This document shows positions 34,707 through 42,719 of a stretch of DNA of 64,000 nt, piece after piece (within the stretch, counting starts at the first letter, position 1; each line of letters opens with the position of its first letter). This DNA comes from Bacilli bacterium (GTDB lineage Bacteria > Bacillota_I > Bacilli_A > RFN20 > DUOF01): assembly GCA_017517765.1 (NCBI GenBank), contig JAFWYE010000006.1, forward strand, positions 124,001 to 188,000, written 5' to 3'. Below the pieces are notes generated by a model. The model was not told the DNA's origin. It searched no databases and saw only the letters and a list, made by a program, of their open reading frames with translations. Made by a program: the position numbers and the translations under genes.

Positions 34707-35948
34707 CTATTTTATTAAAACTTTTAAAAATGTTTTCTTTCCTTTCTTTAAAATTATTTCTTTATTTTCTTTTAAGTTTATTAAATCTTCTAGTTTTGCC
34801 CTTCTACCATTCACTTCAATACCATTTTGTTCAACCAGTCTTCTAGCTTCACTTTTCGAAATGGTTAGTTTTGAAATAGTAAGTAAATCTATTATAGAAA
34901 TTGACTCTTGTTCTATTTCTAATTCTATACTTGGCATATTGGTTTCACTAAGTCCTTTATTAGTAAATAGTTCTTCACTAGTTTTTAATACTTTAATAGC
35001 CTCTTCTTCTCCATGTACAAGTTTTGTAACTTCAAAAGCCATTAGTTTCTTTGCCTCGACAATATTCTCCTTACACATAGTCTCTATCTCACTTATTGGT
35101 AATTTAGTGAAAAATCTAAGTAGTCTTTCTACATCCTCATCTAAACAATTCACAAAATGTTGGAAGAATTCAAAAGAACTTGATTTTTCTCTACTAACCC
35201 ATAGTGTTCCTTTTTCTGTTTTACCCATTTTTACCCCGTTAGCATTTGTTAGTAACGGGCAGGTTAGTCCCATCATCAAGGGCCTATTCTCTCCATCTTT
35301 ATTTGCCATTTTTCTAGATAAATCAACTCCTGCAATAATGTTACCCCATTGATCACTACCACCAATTTCTAATACACAATCGAAAGTATCATTTAAATGA
35401 ACAAAATCAAATGCTTGCATAAGCATGTAGCTCATTTCAAAGAATGTTAATCCTCCTTGTTCAAGCCTTTTCTTGTAAGCATCTGCACTTAACATTTGTG
35501 CAACATTGAAATGTATACCTACAGTTCTCATAAAATCAACAAATCCTTTTTCTCTTATCCAATCCGCATTATTTACAATAATTGCAGGATTATCACCATC
35601 AACATCTATAAATCTATGCAAAATGCTATTTATTTCTCTAACATTTCTATCCACTTCTTCTCTTGTTAAAAGTTTTCTCATATCGCTTTTAAATGATGGA
35701 TCTCCAATCATAGCAGTAGCACCACCTACTAAAAGTACACCTCTATGGCCACAATCTTGTAAAATCTTAAACATTTGTAGAGCAAAGAAATGTCCTATAT
35801 GTAAATCATCAGCAGTTGGATCAATTCCTAGGTAAAATGTAATAGGTCCTGATTCTAATAATTTTTTAGTTTCTTCTAAATGTGTTGCTTGAAATACAAA
35901 TCCTCTTTCAAGCAATATATCAAATGCATTATTTTTAAATTCTTTCAT
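34707..35948 (-). CDS. tyrS: Tyrosyl-tRNA synthetase
   Basis: 413 residues, the normal length. Class I features: YLGIDPTADDLHIGHFF (HIGH at 50-53), the Tyr-binding region MSYMLMQAFDFVHL and IGGSDQWGNI, and KMGKTEKG (240-244, KMSKS equivalent). The C-terminal 80 residues form an S4-type RNA-binding domain (SKSEARRLVEQNGIEVNGRRAKLED). It makes Tyr-tRNA. It is preceded by a consensus promoter, a Tyr-rich leader peptide and a terminator with competing pairings, so its expression is probably set by the supply of charged Tyr-tRNA. Confidence 0.96.
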   Translation of the reverse strand: MKEFKNNAFDILLERGFVFQATHLEETKKLLESGPITFYLGIDPTADDLHIGHFFALQMFKILQDCGHRGVLLVGGATAMIGDPSFKSDMRKLLTREEVDRNVREINSILHRFIDVDGDNPAIIVNNADWIREKGFVDFMRTVGIHFNVAQMLSADAYKKRLEQGGLTFFEMSYMLMQAFDFVHLNDTFDCVLEIGGSDQWGNIIAGVDLSRKMANKDGENRPLMMGLTCPLLTNANGVKMGKTEKGTLWVSREKSSSFEFFQHFVNCLDEDVERLLRFFTKLPISEIETMCKENIVEAKKLMAFEVTKLVHGEEEAIKVLKTSEELFTNKGLSETNMPSIELEIEQESISIIDLLTISKLTISKSEARRLVEQNGIEVNGRRAKLEDLINLKENKEIILKKGKKTFLKVLIK

Positions 35949-36090
35949 ATTATCCCTCTTTCTATCTTTATTTTATTTTTATAATTTAATTATTTATTGA
36001 ATTATTCGCCCCAAGTGGGGGCATATCTTTTAATCATTATGATAAACACAAAATCACCCTTTCATATAATTTTAGGCAATTTTTGTAAAT

Positions 36091-36124
36091 AAAAACTGCC
36101 ACATAGACTATAGCTATATGGCAG
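36091..36124 (-). terminator. Attenuator terminator of tyrS
   Basis: On the minus strand CTGCCATATAG (36124-36114) pairs with CTATGTGGCAG (36106-36096) around a 7-nt loop, then TTTTTATTT. Its 5' arm (36120-36113, GCTATATG on the plus strand) is also fully complementary to segment 36165-36158 at the end of the leader ORF. Confidence 0.85.
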
Positions 36125-36141
36125 ATATATACGTTAAATAC

Positions 36142-36201
36142 TTACGCAAAAAATCTACATATAGCTTTCAATGTAGTAGTAATATGTATATTGTTGCGTA
36201 A
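36142..36201 (-). promoter_or_regulatory. Alternative-pairing leader RNA of tyrS
   Basis: On the minus strand, four segments are visible. Segment 1 (CTACAT, 36176-36171, inside the Tyr codons) pairs with segment 2 (ATGTAG, 36160-36155). Segment 2, extended to GCTATATG (36165-36158), pairs with segment 3, the terminator 5' arm (36120-36113). Segment 3 pairs with segment 4 (36106-36096). An outer TTACGCAA/TTGCGTAA pair (36201-36194 with 36149-36142) encloses the leader ORF. Confidence 0.7.
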
Positions 36202-36214
36202 ATAATTTTTTCAT
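36155..36214 (-). CDS. Tyr-rich leader peptide of tyrS, 19 aa
   Basis: ATG follows AAGGAGAGAAAGTAT; the encoded peptide is MKKLFTQQYTYYYYIESYM, with six Tyr in 19 residues and four in a row at 11-14. It lies between a consensus promoter and the tyrS attenuator, and its Tyr codons overlap segment 1 of the alternative fold. A ribosome stalled for Tyr-tRNA would cover segment 1, free segment 2 to pair with segment 3, and prevent the terminator. This matches classical amino-acid-operon leader peptides. Confidence 0.82.
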   Translation of the reverse strand: MKKLFTQQYTYYYYIESYM

Positions 36215-36239
36215 ATACTTTCTCTCCTTATATACTTTC

Positions 36240-36267
36240 ATTATATCTATTAAATCATCTTTGTCAA
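36240..36267 (-). promoter_or_regulatory. Promoter of the tyrS leader
   Basis: Perfect TTGACA (36267-36262), 16-bp spacer, perfect TATAAT (36245-36240), 26 bp before the leader ATG. Confidence 0.88.
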
Positions 36268-36282
36268 CACCCTTTATAATAT

Positions 36283-36305
36283 AAAAAGAGTGTTAACACA
36301 CTCTA
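36283..36305 (-). terminator. Terminator of the 36308-38314 group
   Basis: AGAGTGT (36287-36293) pairs with ACACTCT (36298-36304), then T5 on the minus strand. Confidence 0.7.
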
Positions 36306-36307
36306 TT

Positions 36308-36697
36308 TTATAATTTTCCTTTAGTAGCTAAATAATAGGCTTCTACATAAAATTTTATTTCTCTGCCAGTTAAAATATTAAGATAAATTATATTAATTAT
36401 TTTTTGTTTATCATTTATTTTAGTAATTAAACTATCTTTTAATTTTTTGATTTTTAGCACTTCCTCTAATGCTAAACCATCATAATCAATAAAACTATCT
36501 TTCACCGATTCATAATAATATTTAATTCTATTTTTAGTATCTAGTTTTTTACCATTGACAGTAAAAGTAAGATCCTCAAACTTTTCTAATTGTTTTAAAT
36601 CTTTTATATTTGCATCTTTTAAAAAATAAACTAATTCATCAATAAGCTCTACATTATTTTTATTTCTGCTTTTTTCTAGATTTTCAATTAAATCCAT
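36308..36697 (-). CDS. Hypothetical protein, 129 aa
   Basis: Not recognised. Helical, charged, with no membrane segment. It begins MDLIENLEKSRNKNNVELIDELVYFLKDANI and ends AYYLATKGKL; the middle has FTVNGKKLDTKNRIKYYYESVKDSF. RBS GAGGTGATAAT. It starts 4 bp after the end of the 160-aa gene, so it is the last gene of a three-gene unit with that protein and the deaminase-like enzyme. Confidence 0.65.
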   Translation of the reverse strand: MDLIENLEKSRNKNNVELIDELVYFLKDANIKDLKQLEKFEDLTFTVNGKKLDTKNRIKYYYESVKDSFIDYDGLALEEVLKIKKLKDSLITKINDKQKIINIIYLNILTGREIKFYVEAYYLATKGKL

Positions 36698-36701
36698 ATT
36701 A

Positions 36702-37181
36702 TCACCTCATAGCTTTTACTCTACTTGTAGCAACTTTATTAAATGCAGTTATATCTTCAAAAGTCAAAGTTCCCTTCTTCAATAATGCCCCATTATATAA
36801 AGCCATTAACTCTGTTGGATAGCTTATATCCAATTGTAATGCTAATTGTAAATATGTAAGTTGTCTTCTTGTAACTTTCAAATAAATATCATTACTACTT
36901 GCTTTCACTAAATTAGTTTTCACCCCATCAAGTTTAGATTTTAAGTAGCTAACTGTCTCCAAATCATACTCTTCATTAGCGAATCTAGAAAGGTAATAAT
37001 CAAGTCCCATTATAGCCCTTTTTGCAAGTGCTTCTTGAGAGATTTTCCCACCAGAAAAGACTCTATTACTCTTTTCTAAAACAAGTAATTTTTGAGCAAA
37101 TTCTTTTGGATCTAATTTTTTCCATTCATCATCTATCTCAGTAAATGTTTTTTCAATTTGTTTTGCGCTAATTGTTATCAT
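36702..37181 (-). CDS. Hypothetical protein, 159 aa, helical
   Basis: Not recognised. The start ATG at 37181 follows AGGTGATAATT; a GTG nine bases upstream overlaps that site. The protein is mainly helical (ISAKQIEKTFTEIDDEWKKLDPKEFAQKLLVLEK) with a basic C-terminus (KVTRRQLTYLQLAL, TSRVKAMR). No cysteine-rich or membrane features are visible. Its start sits near the stop of the deaminase-like gene, and the following gene comes 4 bp after its own stop, so the three are probably cotranscribed. Confidence 0.65.
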   Translation of the reverse strand: MITISAKQIEKTFTEIDDEWKKLDPKEFAQKLLVLEKSNRVFSGGKISQEALAKRAIMGLDYYLSRFANEEYDLETVSYLKSKLDGVKTNLVKASSNDIYLKVTRRQLTYLQLALQLDISYPTELMALYNGALLKKGTLTFEDITAFNKVATSRVKAMR

Positions 37182-37186
37182 AATTA

Positions 37187-38314
37187 TCACCTCTTTTTTA
37201 TCATATTTCTATCAGTATCAATAATAGAGAAAATTCCTTCTAATCCTAATATTGATTTTGCTATTTCAAGTTCTTTTTTAACAGTGGTATCATATAATCC
37301 ATGTCCATCAGTGGATAAGACTATTGGTATATCATTATCTATATAGTATTTGTATGGTATCTCACTATAGCTATCTACATTACTTAATGCATAGTTACTA
37401 GAAGCATTAATCTCTACTACACAAGATAGTTCCTTTAATAATTTTATATACTCCTTATCTTTAACAAAGTGAACTCCATGGCCTACTCTTATACTTGGAG
37501 GAGGAATGGTAATTCCTTTTTTATTTGCAATATATTTAATTGCCTTTAACATATGTAATGTATTATTTTCTGAATCTCTACTCTCTCCTGAGTGTATTCT
37601 TAAAGTTGAATGCTCAGATTTATGCAAAACCTCTACTATAGAATCTAATTTTTTAGCCATTGATGTTGGTGAGTGAGGGTCAATATCACTACCAGACATT
37701 GGTGTTTCTTCTCCCATAATGTCAAATCCAACACACAATCCTTTACTCATTAATTCTTCTAAATTCTTAGCACTTTGATTGAAATTCTTTTTACTTCTTC
37801 CCCTGTCTGTAGATAGTAAGAAATTACATTTTATCTTATCGGTAACAGATTTTGGCAATTTAGAAATAAGCCCTTTTATGACATTATAATTAGAGAAACT
37901 AACTTCAACATATTCTACTCCTTGACTAGCAAGTTCCTCTAACGACATTGCTAAATATTTAGAATAAACTTCTATAGCAACTTCATTTTTCCCATCCAAG
38001 TCTTTTATATCTATTTTTTTATCTTTACAGATTTTAGAAATAACACTTGATATAACATTACCTCTATTAGAATAATATGTAACCATACTAGAGTATGGGA
38101 CTTGTTCTCCATGAGGAATAGTAAACTGTCTTTGAATTTTTTTATTATTAATTAATTCTAATGGAGCATAATAGATAACGTCATCATTTTCATAGTCTAC
38201 TTCACCTTTTCTATTAATTGGTATTTTTACCCCATATTTATCTAAAAACCTCATAAGATTAGGAAATGATAGCATACCCAGCAAATGTGTATGTAACTCA
38301 GTTTTTGTCTTCAT
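37187..38314 (-). CDS. Adenosine-deaminase-family amidohydrolase with altered active site
   Basis: 375 residues from the ATG at 38314, chosen because AGGTG sits about 6 bp before it. The zinc-enzyme motifs are TELHTHLLGM (HxH), RIHSGES (catalytic Glu region), SIRVGHGVHF (His), and PIVLSTDGHGLYDTT, where adenosine deaminases have a DD pair. The first Asp (zinc ligand) is kept, but the second, which contacts the purine N7, is replaced by Gly. It is probably active as a deaminase or hydrolase, but perhaps on a different base or nucleoside. It leads a unit with two unknown genes. Confidence 0.85.
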   Translation of the reverse strand: MKTKTELHTHLLGMLSFPNLMRFLDKYGVKIPINRKGEVDYENDDVIYYAPLELINNKKIQRQFTIPHGEQVPYSSMVTYYSNRGNVISSVISKICKDKKIDIKDLDGKNEVAIEVYSKYLAMSLEELASQGVEYVEVSFSNYNVIKGLISKLPKSVTDKIKCNFLLSTDRGRSKKNFNQSAKNLEELMSKGLCVGFDIMGEETPMSGSDIDPHSPTSMAKKLDSIVEVLHKSEHSTLRIHSGESRDSENNTLHMLKAIKYIANKKGITIPPPSIRVGHGVHFVKDKEYIKLLKELSCVVEINASSNYALSNVDSYSEIPYKYYIDNDIPIVLSTDGHGLYDTTVKKELEIAKSILGLEGIFSIIDTDRNMIKKR

Positions 38315-38402
38315 CTCCATCACCTACTAACTATAAAAAGTTTAACATACAAATTAATCCTTTACAAATTAATGCTAAGTTTTTCCACTCCTTATTTTCT
38401 AT

Positions 38403-38431
38403 TTGACACTACAAATATACTAATTTATAAT
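38403..38431 (+). promoter_or_regulatory. Promoter of the 38449 gene
   Basis: Perfect TTGACA (38403-38408), 17-bp spacer, perfect TATAAT (38426-38431), 18 bp before ATG. The predicted 5' leader is about 10 nt, just holding the AGGTGA site. Confidence 0.88.
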
Positions 38432-38448
38432 TTAGCTAGGTGATATAT

Positions 38449-38904
38449 ATGTTAGTGAATGATTTAAATGATTGCAAAATTAAGCTTAATAGCGAGATAG
38501 CAAAGCTTACTGATTTAGAAGAAAAATTAAAAGAAAGTGAAGCAAAAACAGATAGAGTTAGATATCCAATTATTGGTGGAGTGATAACTTCATTTGTGCT
38601 TAATACTTTAGGTCACATCATAATGAATCCTTTTGTAGTATTAGGATCTTTATTAATGCTTGCTTTTATGATTCCTGCTTATATTGTTTTCTTCAAATTA
38701 GATGGAAAAAGTGGCAAAATTGAAGAACAAATAAAACTGTGCAAAGAAAATATACAAAAATATGAGGAAGAGTTAGAAAGATTAAATTCTAGAATGGAAG
38801 TAGAATCATTAGTTCATAATTATGCTAATATTGCTCCTTTAAAAATGGAGGCATTACCGATTAGAATTAACAATCACAACAAAAGTAATAATAAACTTAG
38901 ATAA
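38449..38904 (+). CDS. Small membrane protein with flanking coiled coils
   Basis: 151 residues from the ATG at 38449 (after AGGTGATATAT). A coiled coil (LNDCKIKLNSEIAKLTDLEEKLKESEAKTD) precedes two membrane segments (PIIGGVITSFVLNTLGHIIM and PFVVLGSLLMLAFMIPAYIVFF), and a second coiled coil follows (KSGKIEEQIKLCKENIQKYEEELERLNSRM). The two coils would lie on the same side of the membrane and could pair. Function unknown. It has one of the strongest promoters in the window, implying abundant product. Confidence 0.75.
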   Translation: MLVNDLNDCKIKLNSEIAKLTDLEEKLKESEAKTDRVRYPIIGGVITSFVLNTLGHIIMNPFVVLGSLLMLAFMIPAYIVFFKLDGKSGKIEEQIKLCKENIQKYEEELERLNSRMEVESLVHNYANIAPLKMEALPIRINNHNKSNNKLR

Positions 38905-38932
38905 AAAAGCTATGTAATCATAGCTTTTTTTA
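38903..38932 (+). terminator. Terminator of the 38449 gene
   Basis: AAAAAAGCTATG (38903-38914) pairs with CATAGCTTTTTT (38919-38930), followed by another T. Confidence 0.85.
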
Positions 38933-38948
38933 ATATATAAATACCAAC

Positions 38949-39659
38949 TCACCTACACAGAAAATAATTAATAACGAATAAAATCATTAAATGTGTTGGA
39001 TAATAAACATAAAAAGAATATTTATGAAACTTACTATTACTTCCTGATTTATTGTTGTAAGTTATAAATAATGGGATAGTAAAAAATAAACCTATATTCA
39101 TAAATGCATTAATTATAGTTTGCTTTACTTCCACAACATTTAAATAACTATAAATCACTGTACCTACTATATATACAATTGGTAAATAGGCAAACTTATA
39201 TTTATTGTCTCTTGTTAGATAAAAGAAAACAACATATAACAAGGCAACTAACTTATAATCACATAAAAAAGAACAAGTGACAACTAAAACAATTAATAAT
39301 GATTTAATATATAACTTTTGATTTCCCTCTATTATCCATAACAATAAAAAACCTAGTAACAAACTAAATACAGTATTGAGATTTAAAAATATTTCCCATG
39401 TTAAAATTGTATCATTATGTAATAAGCACCAAATAGGTTGAGATATAATGGCCAAAAGTAAAAGTCTCAAAGCATAATTTTTTTTGCTTTTTGTATAAAA
39501 AAATCCTTCAACTATAAAGAAACACATGATAGGCATAGTAATTCTACCTATCATTCTAAATATCAAGTAAATTGTTGGACTTATAAAATCTAAGTATGCC
39601 GCCACATGATCCAAAGTCATTGCAATAATTGCAATATATTTTAAAACATTTCTATTCAT
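38949..39659 (-). CDS. TraX-like membrane protein
   Basis: 236 residues, seven to eight membrane segments. The N-terminal block LKYIAIIAMTLDHVAAY, then IGRITMPIMCFFIVEGFFYTKSKKNYALRLLLLAIISQPIW, matches the TraX family; in F plasmids TraX acetylates pilin, while chromosomal members in Firmicutes have unknown acyltransferase-like roles. TLDH holds the conserved His-Asp pair. It begins 1 bp after the antiporter gene ends, without a clear ribosome site of its own, suggesting translational coupling. Confidence 0.85.
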   Translation of the reverse strand: MNRNVLKYIAIIAMTLDHVAAYLDFISPTIYLIFRMIGRITMPIMCFFIVEGFFYTKSKKNYALRLLLLAIISQPIWCLLHNDTILTWEIFLNLNTVFSLLLGFLLLWIIEGNQKLYIKSLLIVLVVTCSFLCDYKLVALLYVVFFYLTRDNKYKFAYLPIVYIVGTVIYSYLNVVEVKQTIINAFMNIGLFFTIPLFITYNNKSGSNSKFHKYSFYVYYPTHLMILFVINYFLCR

Positions 39660-39660
39660 A

Positions 39661-40710
39661 TCAAATTAGTACCGTTCTTAAAATAAGATATACTAGATAT
39701 GTCAAATATATACCTATGAATATATAGCTATGCTTCCTATTAAACTTTCCAAACATAGATAAGATAAAGAATAATATAGTAACTCCAAGCATTACAAGGA
39801 TGTCAATTAATACCGTAGAGGAAACTCCAAGTGGTATAACCATTCCAGATATTCCTAAAACAAATATTATATTAAATATATTGCTACCAATTACATTACC
39901 TAATGCAATATCATTTTCACCTTTTTTACTTGCAATAAATGTGGTTACTAACTCAGGAAGTGATGTACCTACTGCAACAATAGTAAGAGCAACTAAAGTT
40001 TCTGCTAAATTTGAATCAACATTTAAAGATGAAGCAATATTTAGTGCAATTCCTTTTGCTCCATATACAGCCAATTCTCCTCCAAAAGCAATACCACAAA
40101 TTGCTAATATTACATAAACAAATGGTTTAAAGATTTTTATCTTCTTAATTTTTTCTTCTTCTTTTTTGCTATTCTTAATTTTTTCCTTACTAGTTAAAAT
40201 GATATATGATAAGTAAAATATTATTAACATAGTTAAAATTAAAGCTTCCCATCTTGTAATTGCAAAATTAGAAAAGATTGCACCTTGGCCAAACATAAAT
40301 GCAAAGACAGTAAATAAACTTGTAATAAATAGTAATATGTATAGTTCTTTCTTGTTTTCTTTATTTATAATTATAGGAGCAAAAAAGCATCCCATTGATA
40401 TTACTAATAATATGTTAGAAATATTACTTCCAACCACATTACCTACAGCAATATTGGCAATACCACCACTATTTAATTCTTGTATTGAATCGCTTACAGA
40501 AACAGCAAGCTCAGGAATACTTGTTCCCATTGCTACAATAGTAAGCCCAATAATTAATGAAGGAATCTTAAACTTTCTAGCTATTAGAGTGGCATTGTCA
40601 ATAAAAAGATTGCAAAATCCAATAAGAGCAAAAGCTCCTAGTGCAAAAGAAGCAATAAAAACTAAATATTGAAGTACAACTGGTAATCCATTAACAAATG
40701 CTAAATCCAT
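39661..40710 (-). CDS. CaCA-family calcium/sodium antiporter (YrbG type)
   Basis: 349 residues, ten predicted membrane segments in two repeats. Both alpha-repeat signatures are present: LTIVAMGTSIPELAVSVSDS...NVVGSNISNILL and LTIVAVGTSLPELVTTFIAS...NVIGSNIFNII, with the cation-binding Glu in each PEL. It exchanges calcium for sodium or protons at the cell membrane. I prefer the ATG at 40710; GAGG lies 11 bp before it and is too close to a GTG at 40719. It is followed by the TraX-like gene. Confidence 0.93.
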   Translation of the reverse strand: MDLAFVNGLPVVLQYLVFIASFALGAFALIGFCNLFIDNATLIARKFKIPSLIIGLTIVAMGTSIPELAVSVSDSIQELNSGGIANIAVGNVVGSNISNILLVISMGCFFAPIIINKENKKELYILLFITSLFTVFAFMFGQGAIFSNFAITRWEALILTMLIIFYLSYIILTSKEKIKNSKKEEEKIKKIKIFKPFVYVILAICGIAFGGELAVYGAKGIALNIASSLNVDSNLAETLVALTIVAVGTSLPELVTTFIASKKGENDIALGNVIGSNIFNIIFVLGISGMVIPLGVSSTVLIDILVMLGVTILFFILSMFGKFNRKHSYIFIGIYLTYLVYLILRTVLI

Positions 40711-40784
40711 ATCTACCACATCCTCAATTTATTTTAACATTTTTTTACTTATAAATATTAAAAAAAGGCTAATAAAATAGCCTT

Positions 40785-42719
40785 TTATTCTAATTCAAAT
40801 TTGCCTGTATATAATTCGTAATATTTTCCTTTTTTAGCAATTAAATCTTCATGACTTCCTCTTTCTATTATTCTTCCCTTTTCTAGAACCATAATTACAT
40901 CAGAATTTTGAATTGTAGATAATCTATGAGCAATAACAAATACAGTTCTTCCATGCATTAATTTATCAGTTCCTTGTTGAACTAGTAACTCAGTTCTTGT
41001 ATCAATCGAAGATGTTGCTTCATCTAAAATCATAACTGGAGCATTACAAACAGCTGCTCTTGCAATAGATAATAATTGTCTTTGTCCTTGAGATAAATTT
41101 GCTCCATCACTTATAAGCATAGTATTATATCCTTCAGGTAATCTAGTGATAAAATCATGAGCATTCGCAAGTTTAGCAGCTTCAATACACTCTTCATCTG
41201 TTGCATCTAATTTACCATATCTGATATTTTCCATTACTGTTCCAGTAAATAAGTTAGTATCTTGAAGCACTATTCCTAATGACCTTCTCAAATCAGACTT
41301 TTTAATCTTATTAATGTTAATGCCATCATATCTAATTTTTCCATCCGCAATATCATAGAATCTATTTATAAGATTAGTAATAGTTGTCTTTCCTGCCCCT
41401 GTAGATCCTACAAAAGCAATCTTTTGCCCTGGCTTTGCATACAAATTAACATCATGCAATACAATTTTTCCTTCAACATAACCAAAATCAACTTCATCCA
41501 TTACAATATCTCCTCTTAGAAGTTCATATGTAATGGTACCATCAGAGTGAGGATGTTTCCATGCCCAAACATTAGTTCTCTCTTTACACTCAACAACATT
41601 ACCACTTTCATCAATTTTAGCATTTACAAGAGTTACATAACCCTCATCAACCTCTTCTTTTTGATCAATAAGAGTAAAAATTCTATCAGTAGCAGCTAGA
41701 GCCATTACAATGGAATTATATTGTTGCGCCACTTGGTTTACATTATTTGTAAATTGTCTAGCCAAAGTTAAAAATGAGATTACAATTGGTAAAAAAGTAA
41801 TTAGTTCAACTTGCTTAAGGCCTGTTATAGATAAGTTATATACTTCTATATTTGATAAAGAAAGTGCTAGTAAAAGTCCTCCAAGAAAAGCCAAAGAAAC
41901 ATACATGATGTTTCCAATATTCATCATTATCGGTCCCATCTTACTGGCATTAGATTCTGCAAAATATTGAGAATTAAATAATTCTTCATTTATTAAATCA
42001 AATTTCTTCTTAGCTTCTTGCTCATGTGAAAATACTTGTACAACTTTTTGACCATGTAGCATTTCCTCTACAAATCCCTCAGTTTCAGCAATTTTCTTTT
42101 GTTGCATAATAAATCCTTTAGATGATTTTTTTCCAACAGTAGCAGTGACATAAAACATTGAAATAATGCCTGCAAAAACAATAATAGATAGCCAAATTGA
42201 AAAGAATAGCATTATAGATAATAAACAAACAAGCATGAATACAGATTGTACTAGTGCTGTTAAACTGTTAGATATTAATTGCCTTAAAGCATCAGTATCA
42301 TTAGTATAATGCGACATAATATCTCCACTATTATTTTGATCAAAATAACTTATTGGAAGTTTTTGCATTTTATTAAACATCATTGTTCTAACCTTTTTTA
42401 AAGATCCTTGAGTCACTTTAGCCATTATTAATTTTTGGATGAATGTAGCAATAACTGCAGACATTCTAATCGCAATCATCACAAACAATAAATTAAATAA
42501 ACTTGATTTAATTGCTTCAAAACCACTAATTAATCCTTCTTCAATAATAATTGTAGTTTGTTGTAAAAAAATAGAAGCACTTGCATTAGCAACAACTAGT
42601 ATTGCAAGACAAACAAATATAACAACCCATGATACAGGGTAGAATCCAAATATCATTTTTAATAATCTTAATAATGTCCCTTTTTTAGCCTTTGGTCTTT
42701 TATTTTCCATTTTATTCAT
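40785..42719 (-). CDS. ABC exporter half-transporter (canonical NBD)
   Basis: 644 residues. Six membrane helices (about 25-340) are followed by the ATPase domain: Walker A FVGSTGAGKTTITN, Q-loop VLQDTNLF, signature LSQGQRQ, Walker B PVMILDEATSSIDTRT and H-loop VIAHRLST. An extra 40-residue segment lies between membrane and ATPase parts (EEVDEGYVTLVNAKID...WAWKHPHSDGTITYEL). With its partner gene, which overlaps by 8 bp, it forms a BmrCD/LmrCD-type heterodimer that pumps drugs or lipophilic molecules. Its catalytic Glu is present, while its signature sequence is the altered one (LSQGQ). Confidence 0.94.
   Translation of the reverse strand: MNKMENKRPKAKKGTLLRLLKMIFGFYPVSWVVIFVCLAILVVANASASIFLQQTTIIIEEGLISGFEAIKSSLFNLLFVMIAIRMSAVIATFIQKLIMAKVTQGSLKKVRTMMFNKMQKLPISYFDQNNSGDIMSHYTNDTDALRQLISNSLTALVQSVFMLVCLLSIMLFFSIWLSIIVFAGIISMFYVTATVGKKSSKGFIMQQKKIAETEGFVEEMLHGQKVVQVFSHEQEAKKKFDLINEELFNSQYFAESNASKMGPIMMNIGNIMYVSLAFLGGLLLALSLSNIEVYNLSITGLKQVELITFLPIVISFLTLARQFTNNVNQVAQQYNSIVMALAATDRIFTLIDQKEEVDEGYVTLVNAKIDESGNVVECKERTNVWAWKHPHSDGTITYELLRGDIVMDEVDFGYVEGKIVLHDVNLYAKPGQKIAFVGSTGAGKTTITNLINRFYDIADGKIRYDGININKIKKSDLRRSLGIVLQDTNLFTGTVMENIRYGKLDATDEECIEAAKLANAHDFITRLPEGYNTMLISDGANLSQGQRQLLSIARAAVCNAPVMILDEATSSIDTRTELLVQQGTDKLMHGRTVFVIAHRLSTIQNSDVIMVLEKGRIIERGSHEDLIAKKGKYYELYTGKFELE

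Noticed and set aside
34861-35352. Plus-strand open frame of 163 codons within tyrS
   Set aside because: Shadow of a strongly supported tyrS gene; low-complexity Ser/Leu composition and no ribosome site.
35949-36214. T-box riboswitch before tyrS
   Set aside because: The conserved T-box sequence (AGGGTGGNACCGCG) is not present on either strand; a Tyr leader peptide and competing hairpins explain the region.
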